36,609 nt of DNA from Burkholderiales bacterium (GTDB lineage: Bacteria > Pseudomonadota > Gammaproteobacteria > Burkholderiales > Burkholderiaceae_F). Below the pieces are notes generated by a model that worked only from the letters and a program-made list of their open reading frames with translations, made no database searches and was not told where the DNA came from. The stretch is from the NCBI GenBank assembly GCA_900290335.1, contig OKRD01000097.1, positions 1-36,609 on the forward strand. Direction: 5' to 3'. Every line of letters begins with the position of its first letter. Within the stretch, counting starts at the first letter, position 1. Shown here one piece after another: positions 27,026-36,609 of this stretch. Position numbers and translations under genes: made by a program.

Positions 27026-27913
27026 TCAGTGCGTCGCGTTCGAACCGCTGGAGTTCTTCATGTATTTGAAGAACTCCGACGACGGATCCACCACCAGCGT
27101 ATCCGACCGGCTCTTGAAGCTTTGCCGATAGGCGTCGAGGCTGCGGTAAAAGTCGTAAAACTCGGGGTTGGCACCGAAGGCCCTGGCGTAGATCGCCGAG
27201 GCCTTGGCGTCGCCCTCGCCCTTGATGCGCTGCGCGTCCCGGTAGGCCTCCGCCAGCAGCACTTCGCGCTGCCGGTCCGCGTCGGCCTTGATCTTTTCCG
27301 CCTCGGCCGCGCCGATGGAGCGCTGCTCGTTGGCCACGCGCTTGCGCTCGGCCACCATGCGCGGATAGACCGACTCGCTCATGATTTCGGGCACGAAATC
27401 GACGTGGCGCAGGCGCACGTCGACGATCGTCACGCCCAAATCCTTGACCCGATCCTGCACCGCGACGCGGATCTCCTCCATCGCCTTCTCGCGTGCGCGC
27501 GAGGTGATCTCGGTAACCGTGCGCTTGTTCACCGCCTGATTCATGGCGTCGCGCACCAGGGTCGACATGCGCTCCTCGGCGGCGCGCTCGCTGCCCTGGA
27601 AGCTGATCCAGTACGCCCGCGCGTCGGTCACGCGCCACTTGACGAAGTAATCGATCAGCAGATTCTTCTTCTCCGAGGTCTGAACGCGATCGGGCGTGAC
27701 CGAGTCGATGGTCAGTATCCGCTTGTCGACCGTTTCAATGTTCTGAAACGGGGGCGGCATCTTGAAATGCAGGCCCGGCTCGCTGATGACCCGCACGATC
27801 TGGCCCAGTTCGAACACGATCGCGAACTGGCGCTGATCGACGATGAACACCGAGAGCCGGAAGAGGATCGCGGCAATCGCCACGACAACGACGGTAGCGA
27901 CGATTCGATTCAT
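27026..27913 (-). CDS. hflC: FtsH protease modulator HflC
   Basis: A membrane-anchored SPFH/prohibitin protein. With HflK it forms a large periplasmic cage around FtsH and limits its proteolysis of membrane substrates. One N-terminal transmembrane helix (about 4-26) is followed by the SPFH domain (FVVDQRQ-type segment FIVDQRQFAIVFELG, then EPGLHFKMP). A coiled coil (RMVAERKRVANEQRSIGAAEAEKIKADADRQ region) and a short C-terminal tail complete 295 residues. It is four bases downstream of hflK and is clearly coupled to it. Confidence 0.96.
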   Translation of the reverse strand: MNRIVATVVVVAIAAILFRLSVFIVDQRQFAIVFELGQIVRVISEPGLHFKMPPPFQNIETVDKRILTIDSVTPDRVQTSEKKNLLIDYFVKWRVTDARAYWISFQGSERAAEERMSTLVRDAMNQAVNKRTVTEITSRAREKAMEEIRVAVQDRVKDLGVTIVDVRLRHVDFVPEIMSESVYPRMVAERKRVANEQRSIGAAEAEKIKADADRQREVLLAEAYRDAQRIKGEGDAKASAIYARAFGANPEFYDFYRSLDAYRQSFKSRSDTLVVDPSSEFFKYMKNSSGSNATH

Positions 27914-27917
27914 CGTC

Positions 27918-29171
27918 TCAGCGCCCTTCCCGCTCGCGGCTACGCGCGGCGTCGCGGTTGCGGTCGGCAGCCGCGGCCGCGTCGGCCGGGCTGACCGGGG
28001 GCGCAGCCGCCGCCGCGGCGTGCTGCGCCGCTTCCGCCGCGCCCTGCTGCAGCAGGTGGTCGAGGGGCAGGTACAGCAGCTGCGAACTGCCGTGGGTGTC
28101 CACCAGCAGCTTGGTGGTGCTGCTGAAGATCTGCTGCATCGTATCGATGTACATGCGCTCGCGCGTAACGGCCGGCGCCTTGGAATACTCCGTCAGAACC
28201 TGGCGGAAACGAGAGGCGTCGCCCTCGGCGGTCTCGACCACCTTGACCCGGTATCCATCGGCCTCCTGCAACAGGCGCGCCGCGTTGCCGCGCGCGCGCG
28301 GCACGACGTCGTTGGCGTACGCCTGGCCCTCGTTGATCTGGCGCTCCTTGTCCTGCACGGCCTTGGAGGCGTCGTCAAAGGCCGCCTGCACCTGATCGGG
28401 CGGCTGGGCATTTTGGATCGCCACGGCGGAAATCAGCAGCCCGGTGCTGTAGCGATCGAGCATCGCCTGCATGCCGGTGCGCACCTCGTCGGCGATCTGC
28501 TGGCGCGACCCGAACAGCACCTCGTCCATCTTGCGCCGGCCGACGACCTCGCGCATCGACGACTCCGCCGCCTGCAGGACCACGTGACTCGGGTCGCCGT
28601 CGCGGGCATCGCGCGTGAACCGGCTGCCGTAGATGTAGTCGCGCGCGCCTTCCGGACCCTCCTTGACGCGGTACTGCACCTCGAACTGCATGTCGACGAT
28701 GTTCTCGTCGTCCGTCAGCATGAGTGCTTCCTTGAGCCGGTCCTGGCCGCCGCGCATGCCAATGTCGACCTTGCGCTGCGTGAACACGTCGACGATCTCG
28801 TGCGCCTGGATGGGCCACGGGGCGCGCCAGCGCAGCCCAGGCGGCGTGGTCGAGTCGTAGCGGCCGAAGGTCGATACCACGCCGACCTGGCCCTCCTGCA
28901 CGGTGTAGATCCCCGTGCACATCCAGATGAGAAATACCGCGGCCAGAACCACCACCACGCCGATCCCCGCCTGGCGCGAATCGCGCTGGGACGGACCGCC
29001 GCCGGCCCCGTCCCCGCCGCCACCGAAGAGGCGGGTCAATCGCTGGTTGAAATCGCGCCAGAGTTCATCGAGGTCCGGCGGACCCTCACCGGAGCCGGGA
29101 CGACGCGGCCGCGGTCCCTCGGAGTTGTTTCCGCTGGCGTTGCGTCCCCACTGTGGCTCGTTCATGGACAT
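27918..29171 (-). CDS. hflK: FtsH protease modulator HflK
   Basis: The HflC partner. A Gly/Pro-rich cytoplasmic N-terminus with GPPDLDELWRDFN leads to a transmembrane helix (IGVVVVLAAVFLIWM). The SPFH domain follows (TVQEGQVGVVSTFGRY, PGLRWRAPWP), then a coiled coil and an Ala-rich C-terminal tail. The start is uncertain: the ORF begins at 29195, overlapping hflX by 11 bases. The ATG at 29171 gives MSMNEPQWGRN, close to the usual family start; ATG 29165 is also possible. None has a good Shine-Dalgarno. Length is about 417 residues. Confidence 0.94.
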   Translation of the reverse strand: MSMNEPQWGRNASGNNSEGPRPRRPGSGEGPPDLDELWRDFNQRLTRLFGGGGDGAGGGPSQRDSRQAGIGVVVVLAAVFLIWMCTGIYTVQEGQVGVVSTFGRYDSTTPPGLRWRAPWPIQAHEIVDVFTQRKVDIGMRGGQDRLKEALMLTDDENIVDMQFEVQYRVKEGPEGARDYIYGSRFTRDARDGDPSHVVLQAAESSMREVVGRRKMDEVLFGSRQQIADEVRTGMQAMLDRYSTGLLISAVAIQNAQPPDQVQAAFDDASKAVQDKERQINEGQAYANDVVPRARGNAARLLQEADGYRVKVVETAEGDASRFRQVLTEYSKAPAVTRERMYIDTMQQIFSSTTKLLVDTHGSSQLLYLPLDHLLQQGAAEAAQHAAAAAAPPVSPADAAAAADRNRDAARSREREGR

Positions 29172-29184
29172 CGCGATCGCACGA

Positions 29185-30444
29185 TCAGAAGGCATCGATA
29201 ATATTGCTGCGTTCCAATTGGGAGCGGTGCAGGTCCTTCTGGGTGTCGATCGACGGGGCGCTGCCGTGCGCCGGATTCATCGCCGGGGCCATCGCCGGGG
29301 CGAGATCCGGATCCTGCTCTGCGTCCATCGCTTCCCCGGCGTGATCGCGCATACGTTCTGCGATCCGGTCCGCAATCACCTTGCGCAGCAAATCGATTCC
29401 GTCGCCCGTATTTGCACTCAACCAAACCCCGTCGATGCTACCACAGGCGTCGCGTTCTACCCCTGGCGCACGGGCAAGACGATCGACCTTGTTGTAAATC
29501 TGCAGCCGAGGAACTTGCTCGGCGCCGATCTCTTCGAGGACGCGTTCGACCTCCTGCGCCTGGTCGGCGCGCGCCGGACTGGCGGCGTCGATCACCTGCA
29601 GTAGCAAGTCCGCATGCACGGCCTCATCCAGAGTCGAGCGAAAAGCCTCCACGAGGGTGTGCGGCAGGGCGCGAACAAATCCAACCGTGTCCGACAGCAC
29701 GAACGCCACCCCGGGGGCGGCGAAACAGCGTCGGGACGTGGTATCGAGCGTTGCAAACAGCTGGTCCGCGCAGTAGGCATCGGCATGCGCGAGCGCGTTG
29801 AACAGGGTCGACTTGCCGGCATTGGTGTACCCGACCAGGGAGACGCGATACACGCCGCCGCGCATACGCGCCCGTCGCTGGGTGCCTCGCTGGCGATCCA
29901 GAAGCCGGAGCTTTTCGCGCAACTGCTTGACCCGCACGCCGATCATGCGCCGGTCCAGCTCGATTTGCTTTTCCCCCGGACCGCCGCGCAAGCCGATGCC
30001 CCCGCGCTGGCGTTCGAGGTGCGTCCAACCGCGCACCAGGCGCGTCGAGAGGTAGTTGAGCCGGGCCAATTCCACCTGCAGCTTGCCCTCCCGGCTCTGC
30101 GCCCGGCGCGAGAAGATGTCCAGGATCAGGGCCGTGCGATCGAGAACCGGCAGCGCCAGTTCGCGCTCGAGATTGCGCTGCTGTACCGGCGAGAGCTGGA
30201 CGTCGATGACCAGGACCGACGCCCCCAGCTCCTGGGCGCGCGCATGCAGCTCCTTGACCTTGCCACTGCCCAGGAAGGACGCCGGATCCGGGCGATCCCG
30301 GCGCGCCTGCACGAACTCCGCGGGCGCCATGCCCGCGCTCTCGACCAACTGCTGCAGTTCCTCCTGCGCGTCGGCATCAAACGCTCCCCCGCGCAACGCA
30401 ACCTGCACCAGCAAAGCGCGCGGCGGCAATGCCGCGCCGGACAC
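29185..30444 (-). CDS. hflX: Ribosome-associated GTPase HflX
   Basis: A GTPase that binds the 50S subunit and can split or rescue stalled ribosomes under stress. The N-terminal HflX domain includes FLGSGKVKEL and the nucleotide-binding glycine-rich GGIGLRGGPGEKQIELDRR near 148-166. The G domain has GYTNAGKS (205-212), LDTTSR, SDTVGFV (G3 DTxGF) and YNKVD (G4). A low-complexity Ala/Pro tail follows residue 385, giving 419 residues. It starts with GTG 11 bases after hfq, in the widely conserved hfq-hflX-hflK-hflC order. Confidence 0.96.
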   Translation of the reverse strand: MSGAALPPRALLVQVALRGGAFDADAQEELQQLVESAGMAPAEFVQARRDRPDPASFLGSGKVKELHARAQELGASVLVIDVQLSPVQQRNLERELALPVLDRTALILDIFSRRAQSREGKLQVELARLNYLSTRLVRGWTHLERQRGGIGLRGGPGEKQIELDRRMIGVRVKQLREKLRLLDRQRGTQRRARMRGGVYRVSLVGYTNAGKSTLFNALAHADAYCADQLFATLDTTSRRCFAAPGVAFVLSDTVGFVRALPHTLVEAFRSTLDEAVHADLLLQVIDAASPARADQAQEVERVLEEIGAEQVPRLQIYNKVDRLARAPGVERDACGSIDGVWLSANTGDGIDLLRKVIADRIAERMRDHAGEAMDAEQDPDLAPAMAPAMNPAHGSAPSIDTQKDLHRSQLERSNIIDAF

Positions 30445-30455
30445 TCGATCGCTGC

Positions 30456-30689
30456 TCAGGCTTCGGACTCCGCGCTCAAATTCACCGGACGCGCGGGCAC
30501 CACCGTGGAGACGGCGTGCTTGTAGACCATTTGTGTCACGGTGTTACGCAACAAGACCACGTACTGGTCGAACGATTCGATCTGCCCCTGCAACTTGATT
30601 CCGTTGACCAAGTAAATCGACACAGGCACGTGTTCCTTGCGCAGCGCGTTGAGGAACGGGTCTTGTAGAAGTTGGCCCTTATTGCTCAT
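30456..30689 (-). CDS. hfq: RNA chaperone Hfq
   Basis: A hexameric Sm-like RNA chaperone that pairs small RNAs with mRNAs. [27 protein letters not shown] and [10 protein letters not shown] carry the Sm1 and Sm2 motifs, including the proximal-face Gln/Lys/His residues. I use the ATG at 30689, with GGAG five bases upstream, giving 77 residues with a short C-terminal tail; the track's ten extra residues are not Hfq-like. der lies 111 bases upstream, a gap that probably holds the hfq promoter, but I see no convincing -35/-10. Confidence 0.97.
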   Translation of the reverse strand: MSNKGQLLQDPFLNALRKEHVPVSIYLVNGIKLQGQIESFDQYVVLLRNTVTQMVYKHAVSTVVPARPVNLSAESEA

Positions 30690-30800
30690 GTTGGCTCCGG
30701 TCATTTGGCCGGGTGGCAACTACGCACACCCGATGTTTTGCGCCCCGACACCAGAGCGCGCATACCGATACGGGGCAGATAGAAAACCCCGCCGGTTGAT

Positions 30801-32198
30801 TCAATCTACTGGAAAAGTGTGTCCTTTGCCAGCGCGCCTCTTGCCCGGTCGCAGGCGCGCCTCGACAAAAGGGTTAGAACTGCTACGGAATTCAATACGC
30901 AGCGGCGTGCCCTGCAAATCGAACTCCTTGCGAAACCAACCTTCTAGGTAGCGGCGGTAGTTATCCTGAATGCTGGAAAGGGAATTGCCGTGCACGATGA
31001 TCAAGGGCGGATTGGAGCCTCCTTGGTGCGCATAGCGCATCTTGGGTCGCGACAGGCCCGCGCGCGCCGGTTCTTGCCGCTCGACCGCAGCGCGCAGGGC
31101 CCGCGTCAATTTTGGCGTCGGCAGCTTGGCAAACGCCGCTCGCTCGGCCACCACGACGGAGTTCATCAGGGCCGCCAAGCCGGTCCCGCGCAGCGCCGAG
31201 ATCTGGTGCACGCGGGCCCAATGCAGGAAATGCAACTTGCGATCCATCTCGCGCCGGATGCGTTCGCGCTGCTCTTTGTCGAGTCCATCCCACTTGTTGA
31301 TCGCCAGCACCAGCGCCCGGCCGCTTTCGAGGATGTAGCCAGCGATGTGGGCGTCCTGCTCGGCAATTTCGGCAGCCGCATCCAGCAGCAGCACGACGAC
31401 GTTGGCCTGGTCGATCGCCTGCAAGGTCTTCACGACCGAGAATTTCTCGACGGACTCGAATACCTTGCCCTTGCGTCGCAATCCGGCGGTATCGATGAGC
31501 ACGAAGGGCTGTCCGCCGTACTCGAACTCGACCTCGATCGCGTCGCGCGTGGTCCCCGGCGCGTCATAGGCGATCATCCGGTTCTCTCCGAGCAGGGCAT
31601 TTACCAGGGTCGACTTGCCAACGTTGGGCCGGCCAACGATCGCCACCCGGTTGCGCGGGCGCGGGCGATCGACCTCCTGGGGCGCCTCGGCCGGCACGCC
31701 GGACGGACCCAGGTGCGGCGCGAGCGCCTCCTCCATCAGGGACGAGATCCCTTCGCCGTGGGCGGCCGCGATCGGATGCGGTTCCCCCAGGCCAAGCTCA
31801 TGGAATTCGGCCATCGCCGACTCGGGCAGACCCTCGGCCTTGTTGACCACGGTCAGGATGCGCCGGCCGCTGGCGCGCAGGTACTCGGCGATTCGCCGAT
31901 CGTGGCTGGTGAGGCCGGCGCGCGCATCGAGCACGAAGAGCAGCACGTCGCTTTCCGCGATTGCCTGTTCGGCCTGCTGGTTGACGGCCTGCTGCATGCC
32001 ACTGCGGTCCGTGGGATCAAATCCTCCGGTGTCGATGACGAGGCATCCGACAGGACCGACGCGGCCTTCGCCGTAATGGCGGTCCCGCGTAAGCCCCGGC
32101 GCGTCGGCCACTAGGGCGGCACGCGAACGTGTCAGGCGGTTGAACAGGGTCGATTTGCCGACGTTGGGCCGACCAACGATCGCAACAACGGGTTTCAC
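30801..32198 (-). CDS. der: Ribosome assembly GTPase Der (EngA)
   Basis: An essential double-GTPase for late 50S assembly. Two G domains are visible: GRPNVGKST at 9-17 with DTGGF and NKAEG, and again GRPNVGKST at 189-197 with [11 protein letters not shown] and NKWDGLD. A KH-like C-terminal domain includes [20 protein letters not shown] and [13 protein letters not shown]. The 465 residues are normal. It follows bamB by 19 bases, the standard bamB-der pairing. Confidence 0.97.
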   Translation of the reverse strand: MKPVVAIVGRPNVGKSTLFNRLTRSRAALVADAPGLTRDRHYGEGRVGPVGCLVIDTGGFDPTDRSGMQQAVNQQAEQAIAESDVLLFVLDARAGLTSHDRRIAEYLRASGRRILTVVNKAEGLPESAMAEFHELGLGEPHPIAAAHGEGISSLMEEALAPHLGPSGVPAEAPQEVDRPRPRNRVAIVGRPNVGKSTLVNALLGENRMIAYDAPGTTRDAIEVEFEYGGQPFVLIDTAGLRRKGKVFESVEKFSVVKTLQAIDQANVVVLLLDAAAEIAEQDAHIAGYILESGRALVLAINKWDGLDKEQRERIRREMDRKLHFLHWARVHQISALRGTGLAALMNSVVVAERAAFAKLPTPKLTRALRAAVERQEPARAGLSRPKMRYAHQGGSNPPLIIVHGNSLSSIQDNYRRYLEGWFRKEFDLQGTPLRIEFRSSSNPFVEARLRPGKRRAGKGHTFPVD

Positions 32199-32217
32199 GA
32201 TGTCGGAACTCGATTCC

Positions 32218-33387
32218 TCATTCGCCGGCCGTCGTCAGCAGGAACAGCCGCCCGCGCGCCGTCTGAAACACAGCGGCGCCATTCCAGACTTGCGGCGTAC
32301 TGATCACCGGACCCGCCGAGGCATCGAAGCGTCCGACCAGCTTGCCGTCGTCCAGACTCAGGAAATGGATCTTGCCCTCGAAATCGCCGACCGCCAGCAG
32401 TTTGCCCACGACGACGGGCGCGCTCAGTCCCCGGTTGGCCAGCGCCGCGGTTTGCCACAGGCCCGCACCCGAACTGCGTTTGAATCCATTGACGTGCGAA
32501 CTCGTGTCGATGCCGTATACCCCGTCGGCGGAAACCGCAACCCCCGTGCCCGCCGAGAATTCGCGCGCCCAGCGCAGATCGCCGTTGCGCGCATCAAAGC
32601 AGCCGATGCGCCCTTGATAGGACGCCGTGCAGACGTCGTTGTCGGTCAGGCCAGGGACTCCGAGAACATCGGCCAGGCGTTCGACCTCGGTTGCCCCCTT
32701 GGGTTCCGAAACCCCGGCCTCCCAACGAGCCGCCCCGTTGGACAGCGCAACGGCTCCGAGCCGGCCGCCGGGAAAACCCACCAGCACGCTGTCACCGGCA
32801 AAGACCAGGTCCGCCTCCACGCGCAGGGTCAGCGACGGTTGCTGCTTCTGAAAAACCCAGCGGCGCTTGCCGGTCGCGCCTTCGTACGCCGTGATGCGTT
32901 GGTCGGTCGAGCGCACCAGGACCAGATCGTGTCCGACCAGCGGCGGCGCGATGACGTCGCTCGGCGCCTGCGCCTGCCACAGCTGTTTGCCTTCGGCATC
33001 GAAGGCCACCACGTTGCCGCGCGGACCGGCAACGGCGACGGTCAAGCCATCGCTGCCCACGCCGGCCGTGATACCGCCATCGACCGGTATGCGCCAAAGC
33101 TCCTTGCCCGAAGAAGGGTCGACCCGCACGAGATTGCCCTTGCGGGAGGCCGCAAAGATCGCGTGCTCGAGCACGCAGGGACGCAAGAAGGTGCCTTGCG
33201 AGTCTCCCAGATCAACTGTCCAAGCCGCGCGGACGTCGATCGGCGCGGCGATCGGAGTCAGCGCCGTCGGCTTGGCGGCGTGCTCCGAACTCGACGAACA
33301 GGCGGCCAGCAGCGCGAGGCAGCCGGACAGGGCGAAGAAGGCAGATCGAAGCCGATACGTTCCTGCGGGGCCGTGGCAACGGGGCAT
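32218..33387 (-). CDS. bamB: Outer membrane assembly lipoprotein BamB
   Basis: An eight-bladed beta-propeller lipoprotein of the BAM complex that helps insert outer-membrane proteins. A lipoprotein signal (hydrophobic stretch ending LLAAC, Cys at 30, then a Ser run) precedes repeated PQQ-like strands such as [23 protein letters not shown] and [14 protein letters not shown]. The ORF track adds 115 out-of-family residues overlapping yfgM. The ATG at 33387, one base after the yfgM stop, gives 389 residues and a proper signal peptide. Confidence 0.95.
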   Translation of the reverse strand: MPRCHGPAGTYRLRSAFFALSGCLALLAACSSSSEHAAKPTALTPIAAPIDVRAAWTVDLGDSQGTFLRPCVLEHAIFAASRKGNLVRVDPSSGKELWRIPVDGGITAGVGSDGLTVAVAGPRGNVVAFDAEGKQLWQAQAPSDVIAPPLVGHDLVLVRSTDQRITAYEGATGKRRWVFQKQQPSLTLRVEADLVFAGDSVLVGFPGGRLGAVALSNGAARWEAGVSEPKGATEVERLADVLGVPGLTDNDVCTASYQGRIGCFDARNGDLRWAREFSAGTGVAVSADGVYGIDTSSHVNGFKRSSGAGLWQTAALANRGLSAPVVVGKLLAVGDFEGKIHFLSLDDGKLVGRFDASAGPVISTPQVWNGAAVFQTARGRLFLLTTAGE

Positions 33388-33388
33388 C

Positions 33389-34024
33389 TCAACCCGCCGC
33401 CGGCAAGGCATCGAGCTTGACCTGAATGAGGGGCCGCAGCGGACTTTGCGCGCCGGCCTGCTCCAATGCCTTTTGGTAGGCACTTCGGGCTTCCGCCGTC
33501 TTGCCCTGGGCATAAAGCAGATCGCCGCGACGATCGGCGTACTCAGCGGCCATCGCCGCCGGCGCATCGGCCTGCAACAGTGCCAGCCCCTCGTCGTACG
33601 CTTTCTGGTCCAGCAGAACACCTGCCAGGCGCACGCGTGCCAGGGCCGCCAGTTCCTTGTTGCTGGACTTGTCGATGACCCACTGCAGTTGCGCCTTGAC
33701 CGCGGCGCTGTCCCCCGCATCGCTGCTGGCACGCGCCTGCATCAGGGCAGCAAAGCTGGCGTAGGCGCTCGATGCGTGTTGCTGCAGCAGTGCGCTGGCG
33801 AGCTCACGGGCCTTGTTGGCGTCCTTTGCCACAACCGCCTGCTGATACTGGTCGTAGAGGGCGGAGGCCGCTAAGGATTCGCGCTGCTCGTACCAGCGCC
33901 AACCCCAGTTGCCACCGACCACGGCCAGTGCCACAAGCGCCGCCCCGAGCAGCCAGTTTGCGTTCTTGTCGAACCAGGCCTTCAGTTCGGCAATGGATTC
34001 TTGCTGCTCAACGTCGTATGCCAT
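33389..34024 (-). CDS. YfgM-like tetratricopeptide membrane protein
   Basis: An ancillary SecYEG-associated factor (YfgM/DUF2133 family) linked to envelope protein traffic. It begins MAYDVEQQESIAELKAWFDKN, the family start. One transmembrane helix (WLLGAALVALAVVGGNWGW) follows, then a periplasmic TPR region. The start at 34024, with AGGGA upstream, replaces a track start 26 residues earlier. At 211 residues it has normal size. It sits in the conserved hisS-yfgM-bamB-der order, 14 bases after hisS. Confidence 0.93.
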   Translation of the reverse strand: MAYDVEQQESIAELKAWFDKNANWLLGAALVALAVVGGNWGWRWYEQRESLAASALYDQYQQAVVAKDANKARELASALLQQHASSAYASFAALMQARASSDAGDSAAVKAQLQWVIDKSSNKELAALARVRLAGVLLDQKAYDEGLALLQADAPAAMAAEYADRRGDLLYAQGKTAEARSAYQKALEQAGAQSPLRPLIQVKLDALPAAG

Positions 34025-34038
34025 TGCACCATTCCCTA

Positions 34039-35379
34039 TCAAGATTCGTTCGGCGCTCGCGCCGGCGGGTCTTCTTGCGCGCCGATCCCGTCCAATGCGC
34101 AAAGCGCGTCGACCAGGCGTGGCACGAGTTCGTCCGTGGAAACGCGTTCCTGGCGCCGGAACGGCGCGTCCTCGCCGCTTGCTCGCAGCGCCTTGACGGT
34201 CGCAGTCGATGCAGCGGTTTCCTCCTGACCGATGATCACCGCAAACTCGGCGCCACTGGCATCGGCCTTCTTCATCTGCGACTTCAAGCTGGCCTCGTCG
34301 GCGTGCAGGATCACGTCCATACCCGCGTCGCGCATTTGCTCGGCGGCGCGTAGCGCGGCGTCGTACGTGCCTCCCCCCTGGTGCAGAACGTAGACGTCGC
34401 AGGCCGCGTCGCCATCGGCCGCCTCACCCATGAGTTCGAGCACTCGTTCCACGCCGATTGAGAAGCCGCAGGCCGGAGTCGGCCTGCCGCCCAGCAGCTC
34501 GAACAAGCCGTCGTAGCGGCCTCCGCCGCAGATCGCTCCCTGCGCACCGAGCCGATCGGTGACCCACTCAAATACCGTGAGATTGTAGTAGTCCATGCCA
34601 CGGACCAGGCGCGGGTTGATCTCGAAGGCGACCCCTTCCTGGCCCAGCAGCTGTTGAACGCGCTCGAAATGCGCCAGCGATTGACTCTCCAGGTAGTCCA
34701 GCAGACGCGGCGCCCGCATCAGGCAGGCCAGCGTGCCGGGATGCTTGGAGTCGAGGATCCGTAGCGGATTGGTCTCCACCCGCCGCTGCGCGTCGGCGTC
34801 GAGCTCGGCGCGGTGCGCCTGAAGAAAGGCGATCAGATCCTGGCGATGACGCAATCGCTCGGCCGTCTGTCCCAGCGTATTGAGCTGCAAGCGCACCGGC
34901 CCCAGTTCGAGCGCCTTCCACAGGCGCTGCAGCAGCAGGATCTGCTCCACTTCCACCTCGGGGCCGGCAAATCCCAGCGCCTCGGCCCCGACCTGGAAAA
35001 ACTCCCGATAGCGGCCGCGCTGCGGGCGCTCGTGGCGAAACATCGGGCCGTAGTACCAAAGGCGGCAGGGCCCGTCGTGCAGCAGGCTGTGCTCTATCGC
35101 GGCCCGCACCACCCCGGCGGTGTTTTCGGGACGAAGCGTCAGCGAATCGCCGTTGAGCGCATCGACGAAGGAGTACATCTCCTTTTCGACGATGTCGGTT
35201 GCCTCCCCTAGACTCCGGCGGAAGACCGCTGTCGACTCGACGATCGGCGTGCGGATTTGGCGGTAGCCGTAGCTGCGCAAGGCCGCAGTCGCCAGGCGCT
35301 GGAAGAGTTCTAGGACCGCCGCCGCGGACGGCAACAGATCGTTCATGCCGCGCACGGCGCTGATCTTGGGAGGAGACAT
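34039..35379 (-). CDS. hisS: Histidyl-tRNA synthetase
   Basis: A class-II synthetase that charges tRNA-His. ISAVRGMNDLLP is the family N-terminus. Motif 2 is YYGPMFRHERPQRGRYREF. The histidine-binding signatures are RGMDYYNLTVFEW and GGGRYDGLFELLGG, and motif 3 is GFSIGVERV. A C-terminal anticodon-binding domain begins CDVYVLHQ. The ATG at 35379 gives 446 residues. The track's upstream 38 residues overlap ispG and are rejected. It lies 22 bases after ispG. This is a true synthetase, distinct from the paralogue hisZ also in this window. Confidence 0.97.
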   Translation of the reverse strand: MSPPKISAVRGMNDLLPSAAAVLELFQRLATAALRSYGYRQIRTPIVESTAVFRRSLGEATDIVEKEMYSFVDALNGDSLTLRPENTAGVVRAAIEHSLLHDGPCRLWYYGPMFRHERPQRGRYREFFQVGAEALGFAGPEVEVEQILLLQRLWKALELGPVRLQLNTLGQTAERLRHRQDLIAFLQAHRAELDADAQRRVETNPLRILDSKHPGTLACLMRAPRLLDYLESQSLAHFERVQQLLGQEGVAFEINPRLVRGMDYYNLTVFEWVTDRLGAQGAICGGGRYDGLFELLGGRPTPACGFSIGVERVLELMGEAADGDAACDVYVLHQGGGTYDAALRAAEQMRDAGMDVILHADEASLKSQMKKADASGAEFAVIIGQEETAASTATVKALRASGEDAPFRRQERVSTDELVPRLVDALCALDGIGAQEDPPARAPNES

Positions 35380-35401
35380 GAGCAAGCGAACCGCGGACCG
35401 G

Positions 35402-36609
35402 CTATTGCCCGCGGGTTCGCGGCCGGCCCGAGCCGGTCGGCGCGTAGCGCGACTGGACATACTCGTCGACCAGCGCCTGGAACTGCTCGGCAATGGTCTC
35501 GCCTTTGAGTGTCATGGTGTGCCGACCGTCGACGTACACCGGGGCCACCGGGGATTCGCCCGTCCCCGGCAGGCTGATGCCGATGTCGGCGTGCCGGCTC
35601 TCTCCCGGTCCGTTGACGACGCATCCCATCACCGCAACCTTCATCGCCTCGACACCGGGATACTGGCTGCGCCACAGCGGCATCTGCGCGCGCAAGTGCG
35701 CCTGGATCTTGGCGGCGAGTTCCTGGAACACCGTGCTGGTGGTCCGGCCGCAACCCGGGCAGGCGGCGACCATGGGGGCGAACGCGCGCAGCCCCAGCGA
35801 CTGCAGGATTTCCTGCGCGACCAAGACCTCGCGCGTTCGCGGCTCTCCCGGGCCCGGCGTGAGCGACACACGAATCGTGTCGCCGATCCCGTCTTGCAGC
35901 AGCACCGCCAGCGCGGCGGCGGACGAGACAATGCCCTTGCTGCCCATTCCTGCCTCAGTCAGGCCCAGATGCAAGGGATACTCGCTTCTTCGCGCGAGCT
36001 CGCGGTACACAGCAACGAGGTCCTGCACCCCGCTCACCTTGGCGGAGAGGCAGATGCGGTCGGCCGCCAGACCGAGCACCACGGCCCGGTCGGCACTATC
36101 AATCGCCGAACGTACCAGGGCTTCGCGCAGCACGTCACCGGCTTCCTGCGGTTCCGGCAGGCGCGAATTGTCATCCATCAACATCGCGAGCAGATCCTGA
36201 TCGAGGCTTCCCCAGTTCACGCCGATACGTACCGGTTTGTCGTGCCGGCGAGCGAGCTCGATCAACTGCGCAAAGTTGTCATCGCGCCGCGATCCGGTAC
36301 CGACGTTGCCAGGATTGATGCGGTACTTGGACAGTGCCGTGGCGCACTCCGGAACCTGGGTAAGCAGCTTGTGCCCGTTGAAATGGAAGTCGCCGATCAA
36401 GGGCACGTCGATTCCGCGCGCATCGAGACGCTCGCGGATCGCTGCCACGGCGCGCGCCGCCTCGAGCGAATTTACCGTGATACGCACCAGTTCCGAACCG
36501 GCCGCGCTGAGCTCGCAGACCTGCTCCACCGTGCCGTCGACGTCGGCCGTGTCGGTGTTGGTCATGGACTGGACCACCACCGGGTTCGCGCCGCCGATCA
36601 CGACTCGAC
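35402..36609 (-). CDS. ispG: 4-hydroxy-3-methylbut-2-en-1-yl diphosphate synthase IspG (partial)
   Basis: An iron-sulfur enzyme of the MEP isoprenoid pathway, converting MEcPP to [19 protein letters not shown] near the visible start, [20 protein letters not shown] and HLGLTEAG are family motifs. The [4Fe-4S] cysteines are in CPGCGRT and [10 protein letters not shown]. The 5' end is cut by the window edge: the frame stays open through 36609 and reads RVVIGGANP, so the track's first 'M' at 36601 is an internal GTG valine. About 400 residues are present and the C-terminus is complete. It is followed by hisS in the standard order. Confidence 0.96.
   Translation of the reverse strand, partial: RVVIGGANPVVVQSMTNTDTADVDGTVEQVCELSAAGSELVRITVNSLEAARAVAAIRERLDARGIDVPLIGDFHFNGHKLLTQVPECATALSKYRINPGNVGTGSRRDDNFAQLIELARRHDKPVRIGVNWGSLDQDLLAMLMDDNSRLPEPQEAGDVLREALVRSAIDSADRAVVLGLAADRICLSAKVSGVQDLVAVYRELARRSEYPLHLGLTEAGMGSKGIVSSAAALAVLLQDGIGDTIRVSLTPGPGEPRTREVLVAQEILQSLGLRAFAPMVAACPGCGRTTSTVFQELAAKIQAHLRAQMPLWRSQYPGVEAMKVAVMGCVVNGPGESRHADIGISLPGTGESPVAPVYVDGRHTMTLKGETIAEQFQALVDEYVQSRYAPTGSGRPRTRGQ

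Noticed and set aside
30690-30800. Promoter and der terminator in the der-hfq gap
   Set aside because: A short AACC/GGTT stem with TTTT is too weak for a terminator, and no convincing -35/-10 pair for hfq could be read.
33388-33732. N-terminal extension of the bamB ORF
   Set aside because: It lies in the yfgM coding region out of frame; a proper lipoprotein signal begins at the ATG at 33387.

Overview
The window is a GC-rich chromosomal segment from a betaproteobacterium, most likely order Burkholderiales; I cannot name the genus from sequence alone. The evidence is gene content and order: ispG-hisS-yfgM-bamB-der-hfq-hflX-hflK-hflC-DUF2065-hisZ-purA-phosphoribosyltransferase-tRNA-Leu-rnr-rlmB, then rpsF-priB-rpsR-rplI-dnaB, then alaC-hom-thrC-(mobB)-moeA-moaD-moaE-clpB. 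HisZ, PriB encoded between S6 and S18, and the threonine genes joined to molybdopterin genes all fit this group. Almost all genes lie on the minus strand.

Region 1 (60-9528, minus): a compact run alaC-hom-thrC-mobB-moeA-moaD-moaE makes an alanine-type aminotransferase, homoserine dehydrogenase and threonine synthase, then molybdenum-cofactor enzymes. It ends at a clear intrinsic terminator (2808-2837). clpB follows as a separate unit with a good RpoH-type (sigma-32) heat-shock promoter (2749-2775).

Region 2 (9695-12211, plus): a small Mth938-like protein, a BCP/PrxQ peroxiredoxin and a PIN-PhoH ATPase. They converge on a DUF47 (PhoU-like) gene at 12252-12983.

Region 3 (12252-16400, minus): the ribosomal/replication unit rpsF-priB-rpsR-rplI-dnaB-DUF47. 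It has a long structured 5' leader before rpsF and a tandem hairpin between rpsR and rplI.

Region 4 (16411-19498): the accessory part of the window. A DDE (rve-core) insertion element (16411-17952) has two directly repeated left-end motifs and a matching inverted right-end motif. An IS110-family DEDD recombinase gene begins two bases after that right end. It has almost no 5' non-coding end, but a structured 3' non-coding stretch where an IS1111-type bridge RNA would be expected. After it come a degenerate repeat pair that looks like another element end and a 4 x 15-bp tandem repeat abutting a methyltransferase gene.

Region 5 (19499-36609, minus apart from one tRNA): methyltransferase, rlmB, rnr; a divergent tRNA-Leu(CAG) with its own strong promoter; then purine, histidine, FtsH-modulator, ribosome-assembly, outer-membrane-assembly, tRNA-charging and isoprenoid genes. 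The phosphoribosyltransferase ORF runs antisense into the tRNA-Leu gene. ispG is cut by the right edge.

Most of the window is ordinary conserved housekeeping DNA. The parts most worth checking are the stacked insertion elements with a candidate guide RNA, the tandem repeat beside the methyltransferase, the tRNA/protein antisense overlap, and several RNA structures in leaders and spacers. I found no CRISPR array, prophage, toxin-antitoxin pair or defence system.
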